Assembly: GCA_023229135.1 (NCBI GenBank)
Contig: JALNZT010000026.1
Coordinates: forward strand, 1-64,000
Length of the DNA: 64,000 nt
From: Bacteroidales bacterium
Lineage (GTDB): Bacteria; Bacteroidota; Bacteroidia; Bacteroidales; F082
Reading direction: 5' to 3'
Under the pieces are notes generated by a model. It had not been told where the DNA came from. It saw only the letters and a list, made by a program, of their open reading frames with translations, and searched no databases. Positions 45,987 through 54,672 of the stretch are shown here, in pieces (position 1 is the first letter of the stretch; each line of letters begins with the position of its first letter). The position numbers and the translations under genes are program-made.

Positions 45987-45994
45987 TAATTTTG
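45987..45994 (+). promoter_or_regulatory. -7 box of glyS, close to the start codon
   Basis: TAATTTTG ends four bases before the ATG at 45999, which predicts a leaderless or nearly leaderless mRNA. Confidence 0.5.
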
Positions 45995-45998
45995 CGCC

Positions 45999-47528
45999 AT
46001 GATAAATCAGGAAGAGTTTTTTAAGAAGATAACCTCCCATGCCAAAGAGTATGGTTTTGTATTTCCATCGAGTGAAATATACGACGGTTTAAGTGCGGTG
46101 TATGATTACGGCCAAAATGGGGTCGAACTGAAAAATAATATCCGTCAATACTGGTGGAAATCGATGGTGCAATACCACGAAAATATTGTAGGAGTTGATG
46201 CCGCAATTTTTATGCATCCCACTACCTGGAAGGCTTCGGGACATGTTGACGCTTTTAGTGATCCGCTGATTGATAATAAGGATTCTAAAAAACGCTACCG
46301 TGCCGATGTGTTGGTGGAAGACTTTATTGCAAAAATTGAAGGCAAGATCGATAAAGAAGTAGCCAAAGCACAAAAACGCTTTGGTGACGCCTTTGACGAG
46401 GCGCAATTCCGTGCTACAAACCAGCGTGTTCTTGATAACCAGGAAAAAATCAATGCCATTAACAAGCGTTTTTATAAGGCGCTGGACCAAAATGATCTGG
46501 CAGATGTGAAGCTACTTATTGAAGAGCTGGAAATCGCTTGTCCCGTTTCGGGTTCACGGAACTGGACTGAAGTACGCCACTTTAACCTGATGTTCTCAAC
46601 CAAAATGGGTTCTACCGCTGATGGTGCCAACGAAATATTTCTACGTCCGGAAACAGCACAAGGCATTTTCGTGAACTACCTCAATGTGCAAAAGACAGGA
46701 CGCATGAAGCTACCTTTTGGTATTGCTCAAACCGGAAAAGCCTTTCGCAATGAGATCGTTGCGCGACAATTTATTTTCCGTATGCGTGAGTTTGAACAGA
46801 TGGAGATGCAGTTTTTTGTCCGCCCCGGCGATGAAAAACAATGGTACGAATACTGGAAAGCAGAACGCATGAACTGGATGCTGTCGCTGGGGATTCCAAC
46901 CGAGAAATTCCGTTTCCATGCCCACGAAAAGCTGGCGCACTACGCCAATGCTGCTGCCGATATTGAGTTTGAGTTTCCTTTCGGTTTCAAAGAACTGGAA
47001 GGCATCCATTCCCGCACAGATTTTGACCTGGGCGCCCATCAGAAATTCTCTAACAAAAAACTGCAATATTTTGATCCTGATACTAATGAATCATACATCC
47101 CTTATGTGGTAGAAACTTCCATTGGCCTGGATCGAATGTTTTTGGCTGTTCTAAGTTATGCTTATAACGAAGAAAAACTGGAAGATGGCAGCGAACGTGT
47201 GGTACTTAAGCTTCCAGCTGTGTTAGCACCTTATAAAGCCGCCATCTTACCACTGATGAAAAAGGATGGTCTTCCCGAAAAAGCACGAGAAATATTAGCT
47301 GATCTGCGGGAAGACTTTATGTGTCATTACGAAGAAAAGGATGCCATCGGGAAACGCTATCGCCGTCACGACGCTATCGGAACGCCATATTGTATCACCA
47401 TCGACCACCAAAGCCTGGAAGACAATACAGTAACCATGCGTGAGCGTGACAGCATGCAGCAGGAACGTGTAAAAATAGACGAGCTGGCAGCGATTATTCG
47501 TAAAAAAATTAAGCCAGTGAAGGTTTAA
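45999..47528 (+). CDS. glyS: Glycyl-tRNA synthetase, dimeric class II type
   Basis: Charges tRNA-Gly. 509 residues, the alpha2 form found in Bacteroidota rather than the two-chain bacterial form. It starts with EEFFKKITSHAKEYGFVFPS. Class II motifs include LRPETAQGIFVNYLNV, GKAFRNEIVARQFIFRMREF and the ATP-site GLDRMFLAVLSYAY. An anticodon-binding domain begins with LKLPAVLAPYKAAILPLMK, and RRHDAIGTPYCITID lies near the end. Confidence 0.97.
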   Translation: MINQEEFFKKITSHAKEYGFVFPSSEIYDGLSAVYDYGQNGVELKNNIRQYWWKSMVQYHENIVGVDAAIFMHPTTWKASGHVDAFSDPLIDNKDSKKRYRADVLVEDFIAKIEGKIDKEVAKAQKRFGDAFDEAQFRATNQRVLDNQEKINAINKRFYKALDQNDLADVKLLIEELEIACPVSGSRNWTEVRHFNLMFSTKMGSTADGANEIFLRPETAQGIFVNYLNVQKTGRMKLPFGIAQTGKAFRNEIVARQFIFRMREFEQMEMQFFVRPGDEKQWYEYWKAERMNWMLSLGIPTEKFRFHAHEKLAHYANAAADIEFEFPFGFKELEGIHSRTDFDLGAHQKFSNKKLQYFDPDTNESYIPYVVETSIGLDRMFLAVLSYAYNEEKLEDGSERVVLKLPAVLAPYKAAILPLMKKDGLPEKAREILADLREDFMCHYEEKDAIGKRYRRHDAIGTPYCITIDHQSLEDNTVTMRERDSMQQERVKIDELAAIIRKKIKPVKV

Positions 47529-47578
47529 GTAGCCTCGATTATCTCCGTAATAAATTGACATAAAGTTATTTATATTTA

Positions 47579-47617
47579 TAAACCCCAAAGGTTTTTTGAA
47601 ACCTTTGGGGTTTTTTG
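47579..47617 (+). terminator. Strong terminator after glyS
   Basis: Perfect 14-base stem AACCCCAAAGGTTT with its complement and a T6 tail. Confidence 0.92.
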
Positions 47618-47734
47618 TAAAAAGGACACGCTTATGCGCTGACTTGCCCAGCCCATATTAAAATTTCACTTTAATTAAAACGTTTCCATGTCATCCTCCC
47701 TTGGACGATGAAAAGTTATAAACAACGTAATACA

Positions 47735-48060
47735 GACTTTTGAACGTCCCTTAGGACTTCAAAACGTCGGAAGAGAAGGCGAGAATTAAGTTTTTAAAAC
47801 CCTATACACCAATTGTTTAAGAAAAACATTTTGGTTTATTAGAACAAACGAAATAATGTCTTGTGCTAACGGTTTCGTAAATTGCGAATGCAATAAGATA
47901 ATTCCACGAAGTAAATACTTCGCGGAACGGGGAACGTAATTTAGACTTTTGAACGTCCCTTAGGACTTCAAAACGTCGAAATAAATGAAGAGAATTAAGT
48001 TTTTTAAAGCCTTATAAACCAATTGTATAAGAAGAAAATTTGGGTTTATTAACCTGAGCT
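47735..48060. repeat. Two-unit composite repeat carrying elements A and B
   Basis: Element B lies at 47735-47768 and 47944-47977, each followed by about 85 similar bases (GAGAATTAAGTTTTT... CAATTGT.TAAGAA...TTTATTA). Hairpin A lies between the units at 47902-47927, inverted relative to the 11.7-kb array. The wider 47618-48204 stretch has no other supported feature. Confidence 0.82.
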
Positions 48061-48234
48061 CCTTAAATTTAATTGAACTCAGGTTACTAATCTAGCGACG
48101 CCAAAGCGTGGTGCCCTGACTCTATACCACATCAAAGAAGTCGGTTTTTTTGAATATTTCACATTTCTATAGCACCTATTTTCCGACTTTATCCCAAAAG
48201 CAATTAACTTTGTGGTCAAACATCGCTCTACACC

Positions 48235-49074
48235 ATGATAAAAATTACGGAAACAGCACGGGATGCTATGCAGGGCATCAAAAAATTTATTCCTACAGCC
48301 AATAAGCTGGCTTACGTGAATGCGCTTTTAAAAGTTGGCTTTGATACGCTGGATGTCGGAAGTTTCGTATCCCCACGAGTGATTCCGCAAATGGCTGATA
48401 CGCGTGATGTGATTATGGGAATGGAACTGCCTACACATCCACCTGAAATCATGGTTTTAGTGGTAAACCGGCGTGGCACAGAAGATGCGTTGCGCTGTAA
48501 GCGTGTGCAATGTCTCACTTATCCCTATTCTATTTCACCTACTTTTTTAAAGCGTAACTTAAATGCTGACGAAGCCAAAGCACTTGGTATTGTTAAGGAA
48601 ATTACCGAACTGGCTTTTGCCAAAAAATGTGAGTTAGTCATTTATCTTTCAATGGCGTTGGGCAATCCTTATGGCGATGATTGGAGCATCCAGCTGGTTG
48701 TTGACGGGGCGGCAAAGCTTTACGAGATGGGAATCAGGCGTATGCCGTTGTCTGATATTCTTGGTGAGGCTTCTCCCGACACCATTTATAAAGTGTATAA
48801 AACCCTGATTCCGGCTTTCCCGGATGTGGATTTTGGCCTGCATTTGCACACCAAACCTTCACACAGCTTCGATAAGCTGGAAGCCGCCTGGGAAGCCGGT
48901 GTGCGCAGCTTTGAAACAGTGTTCAACGGCCTGGGAGGTTGTCCCACCGCCGCCGACGAGATGGTGGGAAACCTAAGCACACAAGATTTACTGCACTTCT
49001 GCGACCGTAAAAAAATTGAGACCAGGCTCGATCGCGAAGCGTTAAATAAAGTCGTGCTGATGCGGAGTCTTTAA
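48235..49074 (+). CDS. Hydroxymethylglutaryl-CoA lyase-like protein
   Basis: 279 residues with an HMG-CoA-lyase/DRE-TIM barrel layout: early TARDAMQGIKKFIPTANKLA, FVSPRVIPQM, the histidine pair in DFGLHLHTKPS and the loop FNGLGGCPTAADEMVGNLST with the active-site cysteine. HMG-CoA lyase cleaves HMG-CoA to acetyl-CoA and acetoacetate in leucine breakdown. The N-terminus carries TETARDAMQG where the family usually has a DGLQ-type stretch, so a related aldol lyase is possible. A -7 type box TAACTTTG is at 48205-48212. Its stop overlaps the convergent gene by four bases. Confidence 0.83.
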   Translation: MIKITETARDAMQGIKKFIPTANKLAYVNALLKVGFDTLDVGSFVSPRVIPQMADTRDVIMGMELPTHPPEIMVLVVNRRGTEDALRCKRVQCLTYPYSISPTFLKRNLNADEAKALGIVKEITELAFAKKCELVIYLSMALGNPYGDDWSIQLVVDGAAKLYEMGIRRMPLSDILGEASPDTIYKVYKTLIPAFPDVDFGLHLHTKPSHSFDKLEAAWEAGVRSFETVFNGLGGCPTAADEMVGNLSTQDLLHFCDRKKIETRLDREALNKVVLMRSL

Positions 49075-49919
49075 TCCGTCAAAATTTCCGAAAGTTTTCC
49101 TTGTGCTTTCAGCCGAACGCCTTTTGGCGTATCTTGCAGCGTGCAGGCTTCGTTGTAGAGATCGTGTTCTAAAAACAACACATAATCGTTTGCCAATGCT
49201 TCAGCATAGAAGCGCTCTTTGTCCTTCAAAGTTTCCAATGGGCGTGTATCGTAAGCCATTATCCACGGCATAGGAATATGTGCCGATGAAGGCATCAAAT
49301 CTGCCATAAAAACCACCGTTTTCCCGTTGTAATTGATGTGTGGAATCAACTGGCCATCTGTATGTCCGTTATACAATTTGAAGGTGATATTCGGGATATA
49401 TTCGCCCTCTTCTTCGATCAGTTTTAAGTGGCCGCTTTCCTGGATGGGCAGGATGTTTTCTTTCAAAAAAGAAGCCTCCTCACGCCGGTTGGGATGAGTT
49501 GCCCACTCAAACTGCTGCTTGCTCGTCCAGTAAGTGGCGTTCGGGAAAGCCAACTCAAAACCGCTTTTATCAGCCGTATAATTCACGCTGCCACCGCAAT
49601 GGTCGAAGTGCATGTGTGTGATAATCATATCGGTAATATCTTCAGGTTTGAAGCCGGCTTCGGCAAGTGAACTTTCCAGCGTAGCATCTCCGTTGAGGTA
49701 ATAATGTTTCAGCCAGTTTTCGTCTTGTTTATTACCGATGCCGTTATCAATAAGTATTCGGCGGTCGCCATCAACCACCAGCAAGCAACGCATCGCCCAG
49801 TTGCAAAGGTTGTTTTCATCGGCTGGATACAGTTTTTGCCACAGCACTTTAGGCACCACGCCAAACATAGCGCCACCATCAAGTTTTAAATTTCCGGTTT
49901 CTATCGGGATAAGTTTCAT
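49071..49919 (-). CDS. MBL-fold metallo-hydrolase
   Basis: 282 residues from ATG 49919 (MKLIPIETGNLKL); an upstream ATG at 49967 adds 16 residues unlike the family. The metal site THMHFDHCGG is near 105-114, with further ligands in YNGHTDGQLIPH and FLEHDLYNE. It resembles the quorum-lactonase/PqsE-like branch of the metallo-beta-lactamase fold, but the substrate cannot be named. Confidence 0.88.
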   Translation of the reverse strand: MKLIPIETGNLKLDGGAMFGVVPKVLWQKLYPADENNLCNWAMRCLLVVDGDRRILIDNGIGNKQDENWLKHYYLNGDATLESSLAEAGFKPEDITDMIITHMHFDHCGGSVNYTADKSGFELAFPNATYWTSKQQFEWATHPNRREEASFLKENILPIQESGHLKLIEEEGEYIPNITFKLYNGHTDGQLIPHINYNGKTVVFMADLMPSSAHIPMPWIMAYDTRPLETLKDKERFYAEALANDYVLFLEHDLYNEACTLQDTPKGVRLKAQGKLSEILTD

Positions 49920-50244
49920 GGTATTTTTTTTAAGAGATTGCATGAAGTATAAACAAATGTAAGGCAAGGAGGTTTAAAAATAAAATATTATTTAACTCCA
50001 CTTATGACAAAACCCGTAAAACTGAATGAAAAATAGACCAAAACAGGTTTTTTTTGCTTGTCTGTTTAGGAATGATTTTCGGCTTTTCTGTTTTGTAAAC
50101 AATTGATAATCTAACTCTGGGTTTTATTTTCATTTCTGGTACAAAGAGGGGTGCTTTTCATTGAATTAAGCATTTACTTTGAGGCATGTATTTTAAAGTA
50201 TCACTGTACATCAATGCAACCACAGGGGTTTATCTAGCATTCTT
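49920..50244. other. Spacer left of the RND remnant
   Basis: AT-rich, no gene or clear hairpin repeat seen. Confidence 0.5.
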
Positions 50245-50975
50245 TTATTTTAAGTGCATGCTGAAACGCTTAGCAGGACGTGTAGTTATTGAAAGCAAAG
50301 GAAATACAATCAGTATCAACAGCAAAGAGTATATAAGGCCACCAATGCCTCCGGCAGCAAGTGCGAACCAAAAAACATCATTTTGCCCGCCAATTAAAAA
50401 GGGAATCAGTCCTAATACAGTTGACACTATGGTTAACAAAACCGGAATAATTTTAGCATTAAAAGCTTTAATATAGTTTTTAAGATTGTAACCATCAGCG
50501 CCTTTTGCAGTGCCATTGAAATCGTTCAGGATATATATTGCCGCATTGACAACCAAGCCGCTCAACAGGATAAGTGCCGCATAACCGCATTGGTCAAAAT
50601 TAATATCGAACCAATAGAAGACAAGAAACAAGCCTGTGAAGGATAAAGGCACCATAAGGATAATCGCAAATGGCTGACGAACCGATTCGAATAATATAAC
50701 ACATATAAAAAGGAACATTGCTACAATCAATAGAACCGACCAGATATATTGGTTAGCTTCTTTTTTAGAGGACATCATAAATTGTTGTGGTTCGGCACGA
50801 AAGCCAATTGGTAATTCGTTTTTTAATTCTTGAAGAACCTCCGCAAGATGTTTGTTGCCATATTTGGCACTTCCAATGTACTGGTAGTTGATTATTCTAA
50901 TATAATTTTGATCCTCTTTATAGATATTTTTATCGGCAATATGTTTTTCAATTTGACTGTAAAGGCCGATTGGCG
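50245..50975 (-). pseudogene. C-terminal remnant of an RND efflux permease
   Basis: About 240 residues match only the end of an RND pump: part of the second periplasmic domain (IRIINYQYIGSAKYGNKHLA) and the last five membrane helices (IWSVLLIVAMFLFICVIL, VPLSFTGLFLVFYWF, LLSGLVVNAAIYILNDF, VLLTIVSTVLGLIPF, GGIGGLIYSLLLILIV). The N-terminal three quarters are gone. The break lies at about 50970-50980, where the reverse-oriented amidotransferase fragment begins. The frame is open, so loss may be recent or the join may be an assembly fault. Confidence 0.8.
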
Positions 50976-50977
50976 GC

Positions 50978-51327
50978 TGATTTTGGGTATTTGCCTTGGC
51001 CATCAGGCTCTAGCCCTGCATTTTGGCGCAAAAATAAGTCAGCTCTCAGGTTGTTTCCATGGAGCTGACCATATGTTGACAAAAACAAATTTTGCAGCAC
51101 AGATTTTTCAGGAGGTACCGGAGAAATTTGTTGCCGGACGCTATCATTCCTGGACTGTTGCTGCTGATTCATTGCCCGAAAGCCTGCTTCCTACTGCTTT
51201 TGATGAGTACGGAAATCTGATGGCATTCCGGCATAAAGAATTGCCCATTGATGCGCTACAGTTTCATCCGGAGAGTTATATCACCAAGTTTGGGCAGCGT
51301 ATGATTAGCAATTGGCTGATGAGCTGA
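50978..51327 (+). pseudogene. 3' fragment of a glutamine amidotransferase (PabA/TrpG type)
   Basis: From about 50980 the plus strand encodes ILGICLGHQALALHFGAKIS, with the catalytic cysteine, and later FVAGRYHSWTV and the ALQFHPES histidine/glutamate motif, ending at a stop at 51325-51327. The N-terminal 75 or so residues are missing and no start codon lies in a sensible position. In intact form this subunit provides ammonia for p-aminobenzoate or anthranilate synthesis. It abuts the RND remnant head to head. Confidence 0.8.
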
Positions 51328-51708
51328 TTAGGGTTTTACGGCAATCATATCTATTTCCACCATCACGTTGAGCGGCAGTGTTTTTACTGCATAAGCAACC
51401 CTGGCCGGTGGATTTTCTTTGAAACGGCTTCCATAAACCGCATTCATGGCAGCAAAATTCGCCATATCGCTGAGCAGACAGGTAGATTTTACAACATGGC
51501 TAAAATCGTAGCCGGCAGTTGTTAAGATGGCATCTAAGTTTTTCATCACTTGCTCAGCCTGCGCGGTAACATCGCCTTCAACAACTTTTCCGGTAGCCGG
51601 ATCGATAGGAACTTGACCTGAGATAAAAAGCATTCCGTTGGCTTCAATTGCCTGGCTGTATGGGCCAATGGCGGCAGGTGCGTTTGTTGTACTGATAACT
51701 TTTTTCAT
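51328..51708 (-). CDS. ridA: RidA-family imine deaminase
   Basis: Hydrolyses reactive enamine/imine intermediates made by PLP enzymes. 126 residues with the signature APAAIGPYSQAIEANGMLF, the GQVPIDPATG loop, the arginine in NPPARVAYAV and the C-terminal MVEIDMIAV. Its stop touches the end of the amidotransferase fragment. Confidence 0.95.
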   Translation of the reverse strand: MKKVISTTNAPAAIGPYSQAIEANGMLFISGQVPIDPATGKVVEGDVTAQAEQVMKNLDAILTTAGYDFSHVVKSTCLLSDMANFAAMNAVYGSRFKENPPARVAYAVKTLPLNVMVEIDMIAVKP

Positions 51709-51854
51709 GCTATATTTTATTTTAAAGGTTTATTATTTAGTGCTTGCCAGTAAATGCCAATTTCTTCGTTATGCTTGTGCTGAAAACAAACATTTACCAA
51801 AGTAAACTTATTGTTATTCAGCACATCGCAAGCCTCAAACTTGACATTTTCTGA

Positions 51855-52856
51855 CTAAGCACTGTAAAAATTCAGCGTTTTCTTTCTGACACTATCTAAG
51901 CGTTTAATGGCTTTTTTGTGAACAATTAATTTGACGGCTTTTGGTACAATCTCAAAGTCAAGAGGTGAATTTCCAAGCGATTCTCCATCTGTTTCTAAAA
52001 AAATTGAGTGGGGAGGAATCGAGGTAATCGCAATCTTTTTGCCGGTAAAGGTTTCTACTTCAGGTAAATTGATAAAGGAGCCATCGTATAAGTTTTTGAT
52101 GTTTTTAATAACGGTAAATTTACTGGTTTTTTTGATAACAGTCACATCAAAAAGTCCATCGTCGGGGATGGCATTGGGAAGCTGCATCATGCCGCCCCCA
52201 TTGTATTTGCAAATGCCTACGCTCAGGCTGAAAACTTTTTCGTTTAGCACTTCTTTGTCGTCTATTTTGATATGCAGATGGGTGTGCTGGTACTGAAACA
52301 AACCGGTGATCAGATTAAAGAGATAGGCCATTGTGCCACCCTTACCTTTGGATTTCATTAAGTTGGTCTTTTTAGCGACCAGTGCATCATAACCCATGCC
52401 CGCCATATTGATAAAATAACGGCTTTTGTCTTCGGTGTCATAGCGGTATTTTACCTTGCCTACGTCTTGCAAAAAGCAGGTTTGGTGCTTCAAAATATTG
52501 ATAGCCTTTTCATATTTCATTGGAAAATCGTACATACGTCCCCAGTCGTTGCCGGTTCCTACTGTAATCATTCCCAGTGTTATATCCGAAGTTTCGTAGC
52601 GTGTTTGCTTAAAAATGCCGTTTACCACTTCATTTAGAGTGCCATCTCCGCCAACAGCGATAATGTACGTAAATCCCTTTTCCTGCACCAGATCCCGTGC
52701 AAGTTCAATGGCATGAAATGGATGAGTGGTGATATGGCATTCCATCAAAAAACCCGCAGCTTCGAGCAGCTTTTTAATCTTTGGCCAGTCTCTTTCGGCT
52801 AGTCCGATTCCTGCTGTGGGATTTACGATTACGAGCCAGGGCTTAGTGGTGGGCAT
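51855..52856 (-). CDS. Diacylglycerol/lipid kinase family protein (YegS/DgkB-like)
   Basis: 333 residues. The NPTAGIG and AVGGDGTLNEVVNGIF motifs bind ATP, and GTGNDWGR follows. The C-terminal beta domain is typical of YegS/BmrU-type lipid kinases. Substrate may be diacylglycerol, phosphatidylglycerol or a sphingoid base, the last being plausible in Bacteroidota. It overlaps the upstream glycosyltransferase gene by 14 bases. Confidence 0.9.
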   Translation of the reverse strand: MPTTKPWLVIVNPTAGIGLAERDWPKIKKLLEAAGFLMECHITTHPFHAIELARDLVQEKGFTYIIAVGGDGTLNEVVNGIFKQTRYETSDITLGMITVGTGNDWGRMYDFPMKYEKAINILKHQTCFLQDVGKVKYRYDTEDKSRYFINMAGMGYDALVAKKTNLMKSKGKGGTMAYLFNLITGLFQYQHTHLHIKIDDKEVLNEKVFSLSVGICKYNGGGMMQLPNAIPDDGLFDVTVIKKTSKFTVIKNIKNLYDGSFINLPEVETFTGKKIAITSIPPHSIFLETDGESLGNSPLDFEIVPKAVKLIVHKKAIKRLDSVRKKTLNFYSA

Positions 52857-53892
52857 CTTTTATTGTTTTTAGTTTTTGATAGACTGCTTCAGGCTTTATT
52901 TCGGCCATGCAGTGGCAGTTTTGTGTTTTGCGGCAGTCGGAACAGCTTTTGTCCAACACCAAATAGCTGGCTTTCTTGCCAAGCGGTGCCCAGCGTCCCG
53001 GGTGCATGGGTTTTATAGGTGGATAAATTCCTAACGAAACTTTTTCCAGCGCTGCCGCGATATGCAGTGGGCCAGTACTAGCCGCGATTAGTCCATCAGC
53101 AGCGCCAATAAAGCTAATAAATTGTTTCAGGTTCATGCTTCCGCAGCTGTTAATTATATGGTTGGGAAGCTTCGAAAGCCAGTCCGACATGAGCCCGGCT
53201 TCAGCTTCAGTACCCGAAATAATAACTTGAAAATCATCAGGTGGCAGCAGCGCAATCAGCTTCCCGAAATTTTCCAGTCCCCATTCGCGCGCACTTCCTT
53301 TGGATTTAGGATGAAGAATTAAATTAAACTTTTTGTTGGAAAGCATTGATTTCAGCTTTTCCGGAAGTTCTTCCTGTGGTTCAAGCCTGTAATAATTTGG
53401 AATTTCATTGCTTTGTAAGTCATGTTGATAGCCTAATCCACGCAATAATTCCAGGTTTAGAATGGCCTCATGCTTGTCAGAGCGTTTGCGGCTCATGCGG
53501 ACTATCTTATTGCAATACAATAAATTATACATCCGCCCCGAGGCACCAAGGCGAAAAGAAACACCTGCCCGGTACATCAGTTTCGCAATTCTTTTCCTGG
53601 GAAAAACATGGATTACAGCGTCCAGTTTGAGCTGTTTTATCGTTTCAACTTGCTTTGAATCAGGTTTTTGGAACAACTCATCTACATCAATAAATTCGTC
53701 AACAGATTGGCAGGCTTCCACCACGGCGCGGGTATATTGCTTGCCCAAAAAATAAATCTTAAGCCTTGGATTGATGGATTTTATCAGTCCGCACAAGGGC
53801 AGCGTGAGGATAACATCGCCAATGCTGTCGGTTCGGCTGATTAGCAGGCGGTTTAGCTGTTTTAGTATATCCGTGTTTTGAGCTTGATCCAT
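52843..53892 (-). CDS. Glycosyltransferase family 9 (heptosyltransferase-like)
   Basis: 349 residues from ATG 53892 (MDQAQNTDILKQL), seven bases after the upstream gene; a longer frame to 54054 lies inside that gene. GT9 motifs are SRTDSIGDVILTLPLCG, LHPKSKGSAREWG and IAASTGPLHIAAAL. A cysteine cluster CSDCRKTQNCHC near the C-terminus may bind metal. Likely adds sugars to the lipopolysaccharide core at the inner membrane. Confidence 0.9.
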   Translation of the reverse strand: MDQAQNTDILKQLNRLLISRTDSIGDVILTLPLCGLIKSINPRLKIYFLGKQYTRAVVEACQSVDEFIDVDELFQKPDSKQVETIKQLKLDAVIHVFPRKRIAKLMYRAGVSFRLGASGRMYNLLYCNKIVRMSRKRSDKHEAILNLELLRGLGYQHDLQSNEIPNYYRLEPQEELPEKLKSMLSNKKFNLILHPKSKGSAREWGLENFGKLIALLPPDDFQVIISGTEAEAGLMSDWLSKLPNHIINSCGSMNLKQFISFIGAADGLIAASTGPLHIAAALEKVSLGIYPPIKPMHPGRWAPLGKKASYLVLDKSCSDCRKTQNCHCMAEIKPEAVYQKLKTIKDAHH

Positions 53893-53899
53893 CACTTTT

Positions 53900-54664
53900 T
53901 CAGGCTTTATTTTGTTGGTTGAGTGTACGCAGTTTTTTGTATTTGGTAAAGGTAGCACCAGCAGAAATATAGCAAACCTGAAAACCGGATTTGCCGTCCA
54001 AAATTCCCAGCTTGAAGATATAATCGCGCAGAAATTTAACGACTGGCGAGCCATACATTTTCAATAGGCTGGCTTTTTTTCCTTTTTTATGGTAGGTGGC
54101 AGCGCCTATAGTCGTAAAATATTCAACCTGTTTATAATGCTCATCTTTAGTGTAATACGAGTAATGCAACAAATCGCCTTTTAAGTGAGCAGCTGCTATT
54201 TTTTTATTCAAAATTAATTCGTCGTGCGGATTTTCGCCGCCCCATTTACCGGCAGTTTTATGAAACAGCCGCAACTTGCGATCAGGATACCAGCCACAAT
54301 GCCGGATCCAGGTGCCGCAATAATTGGTGAGGCGGTTCATGCTGTACACGGGATGCGGAAATCCTTTTTCTTTCTCTGTTTTGATGGATTCTAACAGCTT
54401 TACCGAAAGTGCTTCGTCGGCATCCAGCGCAAGCACCACGGGGTTTGAGCAAAGGCTGAGTGCAATATTTTTTTGTTCAATATGGCCTTCAAAGACGTGG
54501 GTACTGAATTTTACACCGAACTCTTTGCAAATAGCCTCCGTTTGATCGGTGGAAAAAGAATCAACCACCACGATTTCATCGGCGATGCCACGGACAGATT
54601 CTAAGCAGCGCCGGATATTTTTTTCCTCGTTGAAAGTGATGATCGAAACCGAAAGCTTTTTCAT
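53900..54664 (-). CDS. Glycosyltransferase family 2 (LPS core type)
   Basis: 254 residues from ATG 54664. The GT-A start SVSIITFNEEKNIRRCLESV, the VVDSFSTDQTEAI and the DXD-like ALDADEAL are followed by NRLTNYCGTWIRHCGWYPDR, a pattern seen in WaaE/LpcC-like transferases acting on the LPS inner core. It pairs with the GT9 gene seven bases downstream. Confidence 0.92.
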   Translation of the reverse strand: MKKLSVSIITFNEEKNIRRCLESVRGIADEIVVVDSFSTDQTEAICKEFGVKFSTHVFEGHIEQKNIALSLCSNPVVLALDADEALSVKLLESIKTEKEKGFPHPVYSMNRLTNYCGTWIRHCGWYPDRKLRLFHKTAGKWGGENPHDELILNKKIAAAHLKGDLLHYSYYTKDEHYKQVEYFTTIGAATYHKKGKKASLLKMYGSPVVKFLRDYIFKLGILDGKSGFQVCYISAGATFTKYKKLRTLNQQNKA

Positions 54665-54672
54665 ACACAATT

